DNA of 35,753 nt from Chitinispirillales bacterium (GCA_031281225.1 JAITFQ010000088.1:1-35753), one strand, 5' to 3'. Shown: positions 16,120-24,611, numbered from the stretch's first letter. Translations and numbers: made by a program. Notes: generated by a model not told the origin, from the letters alone.

Positions 16120-17519
16120 AATGTACGCCCTTCCATCAATTTCTTGACAAATTTCCCCGCCTGCGCCAGTTCAATATCATCAGGTACGCTCTGCCCCGCC
16201 GTAAAATATGAAACGGGGATGCCGAGTTCGCTCACCACATTAAAAATATTTCCCAACCGCGCGGTTTCGTCGAGCTTTGTGAACAGCAGCCTGTTTACCC
16301 GCACGTTGCGGTAATTATGCACCATATCAAGCAAGTCCGAATCCTTCGTCGTCGCGCTCAAAACAAGATGCGTTTCGTCGGGCCGCAGCACATCAACTAA
16401 AAGCCTGAGTTCTTCCATGTGCTCCTTATTCCGCTGGCTCCTGCCTGCCGTGTCGACAAACACAACATCGCTCCCCTCGCAGGCCGCGAGCGCGTCGGGA
16501 ATCTCATCTGGCGAGAACACAACCTGCAGCCCCACGCTGACGATATCCGCGAACATACGTATCTGTTCGATGGCGGCAATTCGGTATGTGTCCGCGGTGA
16601 TGATGGAGATTTTCTTGCTCTTGTTGAAGCAGCAGTGCGCGGCGAGTTTCGCGAGCGTAGTGGTTTTGCCCGATCCCGTGGGGCCTACGAACGCAATCGT
16701 CAGCGGCGCGCCCTTTTTCAGTTTGAGCGGGCCTGATGTCGGGAACTGGTCGCTCAGGGCGTCAATCAATTTCTTTTCAAGTTCTGCGTCTGTGACCTGT
16801 CCGCCGCCGCGTATTGAGTTAACTAATTTTTTCGCGATCTCCGGCTTGACCTCTGAGTCCGTGAGCCGCTTGACAAAAGCGTTCCATCCGCCGGCGCTGC
16901 CGTACTCCGGTGCTGGAATCGGGCTGCCGGGGCCGATCATCCCGCCCGCGCCCGGTTTCGCCGCGCCGGCCAGTATGGTCTTGACAAGCTCCTTGAGTTC
17001 CTGAATATCTGCTTTGATTTCGGATATCTCGTCGTAGTCCTGCCGGGACGGATGCGGCTGTTTGGCGGACGCCACAGTCCTTTGCCGCTGATATTGGCCG
17101 GCATCTACGGAATCGCCCCTATCCTGATTCGCGTACGGCGGTTGTTTTTGTGGAAAATAGGGGCGTATGTCGGGCACTGCTGGTTCCGGCATTTCCGGTT
17201 TTGGCGGCGGGGTGTCAAATTGCGGCGCCGTCCGGCGGGAGGGGGGGCCGTACAATCCGGAATCAACACCTGTGCTCGCGTCTATGCCTGTACCCGCCCC
17301 CGCGCCGGCATCGGCGCCGGACACGCGCAGCGGCGGAAATTCTGTTTTCTTTTGCGCAGGCGCGTTCTCGTCAATCGCCGCGGTGACCTCGTACTCGGTG
17401 CCGCCGAACATTTTCGGCACTTTCTCGTGCTTGAGGATTATCGCGTCCTCGCCGAGCTCCGCCTTAATCTGCTCGTATGCTTCCCGCGTGCTTTTCGCAA
17501 CGTATTTTTTGATTCGCAT
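16116..17519 (-). CDS. flhF: flagellar biosynthesis GTPase FlhF
   Basis: FlhF is the SRP-type GTPase that marks the site of flagellum assembly. The 467-residue protein has the N-terminal B domain (MRIKKYVAKSTREAYEQIKAELG...AIILK), a long low-complexity Pro/Gly/Ala-rich linker (about 70-190), then the NG domain: FVGPTGSGKTTTLAKLAAHC (G1, about residue 278), ITADTYRIAAIEQIRM, VVFVDTAGRSQRNKEH (G3) and LLFTKLDETARLGN (G4). ATG 17519 has AAGGAA eight bases upstream. It is first in the flhF-flhG-membrane protein-fliA-HDOD series; flhA, normally upstream, is absent. Confidence 0.95.
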   Translation of the reverse strand: MRIKKYVAKSTREAYEQIKAELGEDAIILKHEKVPKMFGGTEYEVTAAIDENAPAQKKTEFPPLRVSGADAGAGAGTGIDASTGVDSGLYGPPSRRTAPQFDTPPPKPEMPEPAVPDIRPYFPQKQPPYANQDRGDSVDAGQYQRQRTVASAKQPHPSRQDYDEISEIKADIQELKELVKTILAGAAKPGAGGMIGPGSPIPAPEYGSAGGWNAFVKRLTDSEVKPEIAKKLVNSIRGGGQVTDAELEKKLIDALSDQFPTSGPLKLKKGAPLTIAFVGPTGSGKTTTLAKLAAHCCFNKSKKISIITADTYRIAAIEQIRMFADIVSVGLQVVFSPDEIPDALAACEGSDVVFVDTAGRSQRNKEHMEELRLLVDVLRPDETHLVLSATTKDSDLLDMVHNYRNVRVNRLLFTKLDETARLGNIFNVVSELGIPVSYFTAGQSVPDDIELAQAGKFVKKLMEGRTL

Positions 17520-17568
17520 TAATGCTGTTCCTTAAGTATTGAAGGCACTATCAAATATTGCGCCTACG

Positions 17569-17598
17569 ACGATATCATTAGATTACACCAATAGTCAA
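17569..17598 (-). promoter_or_regulatory. candidate promoter of flhF
   Basis: On the minus strand TTGACT (17598-17593), 18-bp spacer ending CTAATGA, and TATCGT (17574-17569). The -35 box and spacing fit the other promoters in the window; the -10 box is weaker. It would drive the motility operon from about 17562. Confidence 0.4.
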
Positions 17599-17674
17599 AA
17601 TAATATCCGCGCATAAAAAAAGAAAGCGGGTAATTGCCGGCGGGGCGAAAATGGGTTAAAAAGGTAAATCAGGC

Positions 17675-18298
17675 TCAGACGGCACTACTGCCGCCCCCCC
17701 AGCCCCGCACGACATCAATACGCTCGCTAAGCGCCTGCGTCAATGTCAACTGATCGACGTGCTCGAGTTCAAGCCCTGCTGGCAGCCCGCGGGCGAATCT
17801 TGTGACTCTTACGTTTTCGTCTTTCAAGATTCTCGCGATGTAAAGCGATGTTGTTTCCGCGTCGGAACTTCCGCCAAGGCCAATTATCACCTCGCCGACT
17901 CCGCCCGTGCGCAATCGTTCCATGAGCCGTGGAAATTGCAATTTTTCCGCAGTTATTCCGTTCAGCGGTGATAACAACCCACCGAGCACATGGTACAGCC
18001 CGCGGTAACGCCCGGCGTTCTCTATTGTAAAAACATCGGTGGGTTTTTCGACGACGCAAATCAGCGATTTATCGCGGGATAATGATGAACATACGGCGCA
18101 TATTTCCTGCTCGCTGTAATTGAAACAGGCTGTACAGCGCCTGACTTTCTGCCTGACAGCGGCGATGGTGTCGGCCAGGTACCGCACCTCCGATTCCGGC
18201 CTCTCCATCAGGTAGAGCGCGAGGCGCCACGCGCTCTTGCGGCCTATTGAGGGTAGTTTGGTCAGGGCGGATACGAGGTCTTCGAGGCTGTCGAGCAT
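17675..18298 (-). CDS. recR: recombination protein RecR
   Basis: RecR acts with RecO (and RecF) to load RecA at gaps. The 207-residue protein shows the helix-hairpin-helix segment LTKLPSIGRKSAWRLALYL, a four-cysteine zinc finger (CTACFNYSEQEICAVC) and a Toprim domain starting ICVVEKPTDVFTIEN. The conserved GGLLSPLNGI and ISR-like C-terminal ...RFARGLPAGLELEHVDQLTL are present. It follows ybaB by four bases, in the standard dnaX-ybaB-recR arrangement. Confidence 0.96.
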   Translation of the reverse strand: MLDSLEDLVSALTKLPSIGRKSAWRLALYLMERPESEVRYLADTIAAVRQKVRRCTACFNYSEQEICAVCSSLSRDKSLICVVEKPTDVFTIENAGRYRGLYHVLGGLLSPLNGITAEKLQFPRLMERLRTGGVGEVIIGLGGSSDAETTSLYIARILKDENVRVTRFARGLPAGLELEHVDQLTLTQALSERIDVVRGWGGGSSAV

Positions 18299-18302
18299 CG
18301 GC

Positions 18303-18611
18303 CTACATCCCCGGCAGTTTAAGGCCGCCCTGTATTGAGCCGAACATCGAATCCGAGTCCGCCTTGATCTGCTCCTGCACGTTTGAGTGGGCGGCTACAA
18401 TCAGGTCTTCGAGCATCTCAATGTCGTCAGGATCAACCACCTCGGGGTTGAGGGTGATTGATTTCAGCTCGTTTTTGCCGTTCATCGCCACTTTGACCAT
18501 GCCGCCGCCGGCGGCGCCTTCGTACACTTTTTTTTGCAGCTCATCCTGCGCCCTCATCACTTGTGCTTGCATTTTTTGCGCCTGTTTGAGCATTTTGTCC
18601 ATGTTCTTCAT
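18303..18611 (-). CDS. ybaB: YbaB/EbfC nucleoid-associated protein
   Basis: A 102-residue dimeric DNA-binding protein. MDKMLKQAQKMQAQVMRAQ is the family's N-terminal helix, followed by GGGMVKVAMNGKNELKSITL and VDPDDIEMLEDLIVAAHSN, which are the conserved core. It is placed between dnaX and recR, as in most bacteria, and is very likely cotranscribed with both. Confidence 0.96.
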   Translation of the reverse strand: MKNMDKMLKQAQKMQAQVMRAQDELQKKVYEGAAGGGMVKVAMNGKNELKSITLNPEVVDPDDIEMLEDLIVAAHSNVQEQIKADSDSMFGSIQGGLKLPGM

Positions 18612-18628
18612 GTTTGTTCCCCTTTTGG

Positions 18629-20095
18629 TTACTGGTTTAGCGGTTCGCCGTCGAATATGTTTAGCAGAACCTGTATTATGGGTTCTTTTTCTATGTCTTT
18701 ATTGATATTTGCGTTCTGCGCGGCGGCGGCAAGCGGGCGGCAAACTGCTGCCTCTGCGACGAGGGCATCGGCAGGCGTGTTTTTAGTGCCGGTATCCGTC
18801 TTGGGCGGTGTTTGCCTGTCTGTTTTCTCTGTATTGACGCCCGTTTTGACCGGCGCCTGTTCATCAACATTTGGGCGACGGGTTGCCGTTTCTACGGTAG
18901 TAACACTGCGCGGTGGCGGTTCTTGCGTCAATTCAACTTTTTTTTTAACGTCCCCGCCTCTGTGCTCTTTCGCGAATTTCAACAACTGCTCAACGCTTGC
19001 CGAACTGTCGAGATACAGCAGTTTCAACACCATAATTTCCACCAAAAACTGCGGGTACGCGCTTCTTTTTAACTCGTACTGGGCTTTTTTGATAATTTCG
19101 GACATCCGCATCAAGTCCGGTTCGGCAAAATCTTTCGCCTCGTCGGCAAAAACCTTCGCTTCGTCAGCGTCCAAATCCACCCCCCGCACTTCAAGCGCCC
19201 CGGGGATCCGGGCGAACAGCAGATTTCTCAAATGTTCCTGCAAACCAGCGATGAACTCGTGCAGGTCATACCCGTCAAACAGCGCTTTTTGAACAACTTC
19301 CAGCGCCGGCGCCTGATCTTTTTCCCTGATATTTTTCATAAGCCCGCGGTAGACATCCGTCCCCACAAGCCCAAGCACCTCGCGCACACCTTTTTCCGAC
19401 AGGTCGCTGCCGCAAAACGAACACACCTGATCCAGCAGGCTCAGCGAATCGCGCACGCTCCCCTCGGCCTTGCGGGCAACGAGCGTCAGCGCGGCTTTTT
19501 CGAACGCTACCCCCTCCGCCTCGCATATTTTCGCGAGATGCGCGGCGATCCGTTCCGCACTTACGCGGCGGAAGTCGTATCTTTGGCAGCGGGAGTGGAT
19601 TGTGGCGGGGATTTTGTCCGGCTCGGTCGTCGCTAGAATAAAAATTACGTTGGGCGGCGGCTCTTCCAATGTTTTAAGAAACGCGTTGAAAGCCGATTTG
19701 GTGAGCATGTGCACCTCGTCTATAACGACGACGCGATGCTTTCCGGCCATTGACGAGTATCCGATATTTTCGCGCAGTTCCCTTATGTCGTCCACCCCGT
19801 TATTCGACGCGCCGTCGATCTCCATCACGTCGAACCCCATCCCGCTGAGGATGTCTTTGCAGGCGGAGCATTCCCCGCACGGCGTGGGCGTCGGCCCCTT
19901 TTCGCAGTTGAGGGCGCGGGCGAGTATGCGGGCGATGGTGGTCTTTCCCACCCCGCGCGTCCCCGTGAAGATGTAGGCGTGCGCCACCCTGTCCGTCTCA
20001 ATAGCCCTGCACAGGGTGCTTACGATATGCTCCTGCCCCACAACCTCGCCAAAGCTGCGCGGCCGCCATTTTCGCGCGAAAACAATGTATGCCAT
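18629..20095 (-). CDS. dnaX: DNA polymerase III gamma/tau subunit
   Basis: The clamp-loader ATPase. I start at ATG 20095 (MAYIVFARKWRPRSFGEVVG), the family's usual N-terminus; the upstream in-frame extension overlaps the SRP RNA gene. The protein (488 residues) shows Walker A GTRGVGKTTIARILAR, the four-Cys zinc module (CEKGPTPTPCGECSAC), DEVHML, the sensor region and SRC motif IHSRCQRYDF. Domain III ends near residue 360, followed by a low-complexity tail. At residues Lys384-386 the mRNA has nine consecutive A (plus strand T 18938-18946); both alternative frames stop within one to three codons, suggesting a shorter gamma-like product of about 386-389 residues. It follows ffs, as is common. 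Confidence 0.96.
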   Translation of the reverse strand: MAYIVFARKWRPRSFGEVVGQEHIVSTLCRAIETDRVAHAYIFTGTRGVGKTTIARILARALNCEKGPTPTPCGECSACKDILSGMGFDVMEIDGASNNGVDDIRELRENIGYSSMAGKHRVVVIDEVHMLTKSAFNAFLKTLEEPPPNVIFILATTEPDKIPATIHSRCQRYDFRRVSAERIAAHLAKICEAEGVAFEKAALTLVARKAEGSVRDSLSLLDQVCSFCGSDLSEKGVREVLGLVGTDVYRGLMKNIREKDQAPALEVVQKALFDGYDLHEFIAGLQEHLRNLLFARIPGALEVRGVDLDADEAKVFADEAKDFAEPDLMRMSEIIKKAQYELKRSAYPQFLVEIMVLKLLYLDSSASVEQLLKFAKEHRGGDVKKKVELTQEPPPRSVTTVETATRRPNVDEQAPVKTGVNTEKTDRQTPPKTDTGTKNTPADALVAEAAVCRPLAAAAQNANINKDIEKEPIIQVLLNIFDGEPLNQ

Positions 20096-20113
20096 ATAAA
20101 TTATCCGCAAAAG

Positions 20114-20217
20114 AAAAAGGACCAAGTTTACCTGCGGCACACCAAGATTCCGCTTACCGTTGCTCCCTTCCGGGCCTGGCGGGGTTCACAGCCTACGGTT
20201 GCGCAGGGCCTGGTCCC
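20114..20217 (-). ncRNA. ffs: signal recognition particle RNA (small 4.5S type)
   Basis: On the minus strand the conserved SRP domain IV apical region is present, AGGCCCGGAAGGGAGCA followed by ACGGTA, in the context CTGTGAACCCCGCC. The ends pair as GGGACC with GGTCC (20217-20212 with 20123-20119), giving an RNA of about 99 nt. A TTTTT run follows (20118-20114) and probably terminates it. It lies between tRNA-Ser and dnaX. Confidence 0.95.
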
Positions 20218-20290
20218 GTTTTTTATTGTGAGTATACGGTTGCGGGGGTATTTGCACCTTTCGCGCGTATACTTCGTATGTCCAAAAAAA

Positions 20291-20379
20291 TGGCGGAGAG
20301 GCAGGGATTTGAACCCTGGGTACGGGTTGCGTACACGCGCTTTCCAGGCGCGCCCCTTCAACCGCTCGGGCACCTCTCC
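20291..20379 (-). tRNA. tRNA-Ser (GGA)
   Basis: A class II tRNA on the minus strand, 89 nt including the encoded CCA. Acceptor GGAGAGG pairs with CCTCTCC; the anticodon arm is CGCGC-CTGGAAA-GCGCG (anticodon GGA); a long variable arm (GTGTACGCAACCCGTAC region) and the T-loop GTTCAAATC are visible. A seven-T run follows (20290-20284). Confidence 0.95.
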
Positions 20380-20430
20380 GATACTTGTCCGTTAATATAG
20401 TACATCTGCGCCGTTCGGCAACACCCCACC

Positions 20431-20459
20431 AATATACTATATGGGCAGAGTAAAGTCAA
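20431..20459 (-). promoter_or_regulatory. promoter of tRNA-Ser / ffs / dnaX
   Basis: On the minus strand TTGACT (20459-20454), a 17-bp spacer ending in CATATAG, and TATATT (20436-20431). It fits a strong vegetative promoter about 45 bases upstream of the mature tRNA. Confidence 0.6.
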
Positions 20460-20580
20460 AGATAAAAAAAATAAAGTTAAATTACTTGTGCTGTCCGGCA
20501 ACATCACGGCTGTCGTGCAGTTGGCGGGCGGTGCAGGTACAATGGGGGGCACAAGATGTTTTGTATAAAAAAGATGTAAT

Positions 20581-20609
20581 TTGATTGTGACATAATATAT
20601 ACTTATAAT
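20581..20609 (+). promoter_or_regulatory. promoter of the V4R/histidine kinase genes
   Basis: TTGATT (20581-20586), a 17-bp spacer, and a perfect TATAAT (20604-20609). Unlike most other promoters here it lacks the CATNATG extension. Initiation near 20616 gives a leader of about 109 nt that can fold. Confidence 0.6.
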
Positions 20610-20651
20610 ATTAGGGGTGGGTTTTTCGTACCTCGTCTTATAGGCTTGCGC

Positions 20652-20692
20652 AAATCGGGCAGGTATCTTGCCTGCGCTGGCCCGTGCGATTT
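20652..20692 (+). promoter_or_regulatory. possible structured leader RNA
   Basis: Nested inverted repeats lie 33-73 bases before the V4R start: AAATCG (20652-20657) with CGATTT (20687-20692), GGGC (20657-20660) with GCCC (20680-20683), and an inner GCAGG (20659-20663) with CCTGC (20671-20675). Some of these pairings exclude each other, so the RNA could switch. I do not recognise it as a known riboswitch class. Confidence 0.35.
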
Positions 20693-20724
20693 TCAATCCA
20701 TTTTAAAAAAGGTGAGCCGTACAA

Positions 20725-21273
20725 ATGAAACACAAAAACATTTTCACGAAGACCGACAAGCATGAAAATTTTGCTTGGGAAAACTTAGGCGACATCAAGG
20801 GCGGGCGCGGAGACTTGGGTGAAGACATGCCAGTTCTCGTATATCGCTTGATGCAGTATACGATGCTCGACGAGCTTAGCAAGGCGTATGGCCTCGAAAA
20901 GGCCAACGAACATTTTCGCAACGCCGGATTTTTGGCGGGATTTGAGTTTGCCAAGCACACGCAGGACTTAAAGGCGGATTTTAATGCTTTTGTCGCCAAC
21001 TTGCAAAAATCATTGGAGGATTTAAAGATCGGCATTCTGCGCATGGAGACTTTTGATGCCGACACTGGAAAAATTGTGCTTACGGTCGAAGAGGACTTGG
21101 ATTGTAGCGGGCTGCCCATTACAAACGAAAACGTGTGTACTTACGACGAGGGCTTTATTGCCGGTATTCTTGAAGCGTATACGGGGAAGAAGTACAGCGT
21201 CCGTGAGGTAGACTGCTGGGCGAGCGGCGACAGGGTCTGCCGTTTTAATGGGGTAATTCTAGAAGAAAAATGA
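20725..21273 (+). CDS. V4R-domain putative sensor protein
   Basis: This 182-residue cytoplasmic protein carries a V4R (4-vinyl reductase-like) small-molecule-binding domain in its C-terminal half. LTVEEDLDCSGLP, then TYDEGFIAGILEAYTGKKYSV, then REVDCWASGDRVCRFNGVI match the family's beta-alpha core with the closing Cys pair (VDCWASGDRVCRF). The N-terminal half is helical (YRLMQYTMLDELSKAYGLEK, NEHFRNAGFLAGFEFAKH). V4R domains sense hydrocarbons, haem-like or other ligands in some regulators; the ligand here is unknown. It lies 48 bp before a soluble hybrid histidine kinase on the same transcript and is probably its sensory partner. Confidence 0.8.
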   Translation: MKHKNIFTKTDKHENFAWENLGDIKGGRGDLGEDMPVLVYRLMQYTMLDELSKAYGLEKANEHFRNAGFLAGFEFAKHTQDLKADFNAFVANLQKSLEDLKIGILRMETFDADTGKIVLTVEEDLDCSGLPITNENVCTYDEGFIAGILEAYTGKKYSVREVDCWASGDRVCRFNGVILEEK

Positions 21274-21321
21274 AATAAGGGTTAAGAGCTACAGACTAGA
21301 TAACGAAAGAAAGCGCATACT

Positions 21322-23292
21322 GTGGAGCCCGTTGCTGAAGTTTTATTTAACTATTTGCGCGATGTCATATACGAACCGGCAAATGCTGTTTTAGACATCG
21401 AAAAACTGCCCGAAGGTTTTCAAGACCTCGGTAGCGGGCTTCAATACTTTGCCGAATGCGTCATAGAGACGAACAGACTGGCGAGGTCTTTGTCAAAAGG
21501 CGACCTCACGGACGAGCTCCCCTCGTCCGGTAATGAAATAGCCGCTCCGTTGAAATCCTTGCATGCCTCATTGAGACATTTGACCTGGCAAGCGCAGCAA
21601 ATCGCGCAAGGCGACTATAAACAGCGTGTGAATTTTATGGGCGATTTTGCCACCGCGTTTAATTCCATGGCGGGGCAGTTGGAGGAGCGGCACGAACTAA
21701 ACATTCAAGAAAAATCCAGGCTGCAGCAATATATAAACCTGATACTTTCAACGACGCCAAATATCATTTTAGTCTTTGACACCGACGGAAAAGCCGTTCT
21801 TGCCAGCGAATCGTATCTGCAGCGAAGCAAAAAAACTTCCGCGGATGAGATTCGGGGAAAAACATTTAAGGAGCTGTTCACCAGTATCTCAACGCATAGT
21901 TTTATCCGTATCATAGAAAGGTTGTTTGAGGACGCTCTCGGCGTTATGAGTACGTCTATTGTTGAGCAGAGTATCGATTTCGGGCAGGATGGAGAAATCC
22001 GTACGTATCTCGTTCACATATCCCCCATGATAAATGACAATGAAATATTTATGGGAATCATGACCGAGTTTGACGATATTACCGAAATAGTACAGGCCAA
22101 GTATGAGGCCGAACATGCCCGAAAATTGGCCGACCAAGCCCGTAAACTGGCCGACCAAGCCGCCCGTGCGAAATCCGATTTCCTTGCCCGTATGAGCCAC
22201 GAGATGCGCACCCCCATGAATGCTATCATCGGTATGGCGTCCGTAGGTATAAAAAACGAGGATAAAGAGCGGCGGGATAATTGTTTAAACAATATAAGCG
22301 AAGCGGCGCATCATCTGTTAACGGTTATCAACGATATTCTCGATATGTCAAAAATTGAAAGCGATAACCTTGAATTGTCATATAGCGAATGTATATTTGA
22401 GAACATAATTAACAACGTAAAAGAGACCACCCGTTTGCAAACGGAGAAGAAAAATCAATCATTTGAAGTTGACATAGATAGTGCCATACCCCCTAACATA
22501 ATATCCGATGAACAGCGTCTTGCGCAAGTCATATTAAATCTTCTCTCCAACGCTGTTAAATTTACGCCTGAACATGGTTCTATCGCGTTGATCGCAAGAA
22601 AAACGGCCATAACAGACGACTCCTGTACAATCCGTTTTACGGTAAAGGATACCGGAATCGGCATATCGAACGAGCAGCAAAAAGACCTGTTCAAACCTTT
22701 TGAGCAGGCGGACGGGGGAAGATCGCGTAAATATGGTGGGATAGGGCTTGGCCTTCCCATATCAAAACATATTGTCGATATGATGGGCGGCGAGATTTGG
22801 GTTGAATCCGAGCTTGGCAATGGGGCTTCGTTTGTTTTTGAGATCACCGTCCAAATAAGCGCGGAAAAAAATTTACATACCGTAGAAGAAACCGTATCTA
22901 CCGATGGAATATTCATCGGAAAGCGGATTTTGATCGCGGAAGATGTTGAGATAAACCGCGAAATTATATTGGTTCTCCTTGAAGACACCGGAATACATAT
23001 AGACTTCGCCGTTAACGGAGTTGAAGCCTGTGAAAAATTTATCTCCGCGCCAAATGATTACGGGCTTATATTCATGGATATACAGATGCCGGAAATGGAC
23101 GGATATGAAGCGACTAAACGGATACGTTCCTGCGGATTGCCGGAAGCGGAAAATATCCCAATTGTCGCAATGACAGCAAATATTTTACGTGAAGATATAG
23201 AGCTATCTATCGAGGCCGGGATGAACGACCACCTTGGTAAACCTGTCGACATTGAAGATGTCATCACAAAACTCAAAAAATATCTTGGCTAA
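21322..23292 (+). CDS. soluble hybrid sensor histidine kinase (PAS-HisKA-HATPase-REC)
   Basis: A 656-residue kinase without membrane segments. Order: N-terminal helical region with a HAMP-like part (about 55-125), PAS domain (about 133-257), a coiled coil with an exact 7-residue duplication (ARKLADQ ARKLADQ, 267-280), HisKA with phosphoacceptor His293 (MSHEMRTPMNAIIGMA), HATPase with N-box Asn410 (LLSNAVKFT), DTGIGIS and GLGLPIS, then a receiver domain with Asp586 (FMDIQMPEMDG) and the conserved Lys in GKPVD. Start GTG 21322 lacks a strong ribosome-binding site. The absence of a periplasmic sensor and the V4R gene immediately upstream suggest the V4R protein supplies the signal. No DNA-binding output domain or regulator is adjacent. 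Confidence 0.9.
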   Translation: MEPVAEVLFNYLRDVIYEPANAVLDIEKLPEGFQDLGSGLQYFAECVIETNRLARSLSKGDLTDELPSSGNEIAAPLKSLHASLRHLTWQAQQIAQGDYKQRVNFMGDFATAFNSMAGQLEERHELNIQEKSRLQQYINLILSTTPNIILVFDTDGKAVLASESYLQRSKKTSADEIRGKTFKELFTSISTHSFIRIIERLFEDALGVMSTSIVEQSIDFGQDGEIRTYLVHISPMINDNEIFMGIMTEFDDITEIVQAKYEAEHARKLADQARKLADQAARAKSDFLARMSHEMRTPMNAIIGMASVGIKNEDKERRDNCLNNISEAAHHLLTVINDILDMSKIESDNLELSYSECIFENIINNVKETTRLQTEKKNQSFEVDIDSAIPPNIISDEQRLAQVILNLLSNAVKFTPEHGSIALIARKTAITDDSCTIRFTVKDTGIGISNEQQKDLFKPFEQADGGRSRKYGGIGLGLPISKHIVDMMGGEIWVESELGNGASFVFEITVQISAEKNLHTVEETVSTDGIFIGKRILIAEDVEINREIILVLLEDTGIHIDFAVNGVEACEKFISAPNDYGLIFMDIQMPEMDGYEATKRIRSCGLPEAENIPIVAMTANILREDIELSIEAGMNDHLGKPVDIEDVITKLKKYLG

Positions 23293-23333
23293 TCGCCGAG
23301 CTCTGACATCACCGGACGGCACAGGCGCAATAT

Positions 23334-24611
23334 TCAATCGTGGAGTCTATAAACCCAAGAAGCCGCCTCCTGTATTGATATTCCGTTTTCGCGGGCGATT
23401 TTTGCTATGTCCTCGTATTCCGGTTTTGATTTTTTTACGCCGTAGCCGCTGGCGGTTTTTATTCGTACAATTCCGTAATTCGTTTCGACCTCCGTATGCT
23501 CCCTTTGCAAAGTATACCTGCGGCAGATGTTTTCTCTTATGCCGAGGGTGGTTGTGTGCTTGAATATGAGGGATAACATTTTTTCTTTTGCAGCGTCGGT
23601 ACACAGGCAGACAAATTTTATTCCGGGGCGGCTTTTTTTCATCCCTATCGATTCTGTCCAGACGTCAAGCGCGCCTTCGTGTAACAACAGCTCCTGCGCG
23701 AACGCTATAGACTCCGGCGTCATGTCGTCGAGATTGCAGGAGAGTTCGGCGACGGCGGGGGCATTGATATTATCGTCAACAATGTTTCCGATATATGCCC
23801 TGACGCAGTTTGCCCTGTCGAAATCTTTTTTCCCCATGCCATAACCGATTTTGCTGACGGCCATCACCGGCATCTCGCGAAATTCCTTGACAAAATGCCT
23901 TAACAAAGCCGCGCCGGTCGGCGTGCATAGCTCGCCGGATGTTTTGTCGCTATATATGGGAATATTTTGCAAAATGCGTGCGGTAGCGGGGGCGGGGACA
24001 GGGAGGACGCCGTGGGCGCAGCGGACGTGGCCGCTGCCGGTGTTGACCGGAGTTGACAAAACGGTATCGGGCGCAAGCTCCTCCATCAACATGCAGACGC
24101 CCACAATGTCGGCAACGGCGTCAAGCTCGCCGACTTCGTGAAAATGAATTTTGTCAACGGATACGCCGTGCACGCGGCTTTCGGCTTCGGCTATTAACGT
24201 GTAGACCGCGAGGGCGTTTTTCTTTACATTAGGGGAGAGGGTCAGGCGGTCGATTAAATGTTTTATGTCGTGATAGCTGTTGTGGTGATGGCTGTCGCCA
24301 TGGTGGTGATGATTGTCGTCGTTATCATGGTGATGATCGTGGTCATGGTCGTGATGATGATCATCATCACCGTTATGAGAATGATCGTGACTGTCGTGGC
24401 AATGCTCCTCACGCCCGCCAATTTTTACACGCACGCCCGTCCCCGTTATCCCGCATTTCACGGACGGCTCCGCGGCGACAATCACTTCGGGAATACCGAT
24501 TGCGTTCAGCCTGTTCAAAAACCCCTTTGGGTCGTCGTGCAGTTCCAACAGCGCGGCCATCAGCATGTCGCCCGCCGCACCCATGTTACATTCGAAAAAA
24601 ATTGTTTTCAT
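23334..24611 (-). CDS. larC: LarC, nickel insertion protein for the NPN cofactor
   Basis: LarC inserts nickel into the pincer nucleotide cofactor first found in lactate racemase, using CTP. The 425-residue protein begins MKTIFFECNMGAAGDMLMAALLE, quoted in part: FFECNMGAAGDM is the family signature. A long His/Asp-rich stretch (about residues 73-118) provides a nickel store. HFHEVGELDAVADIVG, SGHVRCAHGVLPVPAPAT and CTPTGAALL are further LarC motifs; NLDDMTPE begins the C-terminal domain. It is one continuous frame, unlike the frameshifted larC1/larC2 of Lactobacillus. AAGGAA precedes ATG 24611. It is last in the nickel operon; a hairpin element separates it from larB. Confidence 0.95.
   Translation of the reverse strand: MKTIFFECNMGAAGDMLMAALLELHDDPKGFLNRLNAIGIPEVIVAAEPSVKCGITGTGVRVKIGGREEHCHDSHDHSHNGDDDHHHDHDHDHHHDNDDNHHHHGDSHHHNSYHDIKHLIDRLTLSPNVKKNALAVYTLIAEAESRVHGVSVDKIHFHEVGELDAVADIVGVCMLMEELAPDTVLSTPVNTGSGHVRCAHGVLPVPAPATARILQNIPIYSDKTSGELCTPTGAALLRHFVKEFREMPVMAVSKIGYGMGKKDFDRANCVRAYIGNIVDDNINAPAVAELSCNLDDMTPESIAFAQELLLHEGALDVWTESIGMKKSRPGIKFVCLCTDAAKEKMLSLIFKHTTTLGIRENICRRYTLQREHTEVETNYGIVRIKTASGYGVKKSKPEYEDIAKIARENGISIQEAASWVYRLHD

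Larger units (their letters stand above)
20380..20724. other. 345-bp divergent intergenic region, tRNA-Ser/V4R
   Basis: This gene-free stretch contains the minus-strand promoter at 20431-20459 and a plus-strand promoter at 20581-20609. It also contains a GC-rich segment of unknown role (20488-20545) and a probable structured leader (20640-20700) before the V4R gene. No open frame of interest is seen. Confidence 0.6.

Noticed and set aside
17616-17660. Possible terminator between recR and flhF
   Set aside because: A T-run is present on the minus strand but I could not find a convincing GC-rich stem directly before it.
20095-20140. N-terminal extension of dnaX
   Set aside because: It runs into the SRP RNA gene; the conserved MAYIVFARKWRP start is at 20095.
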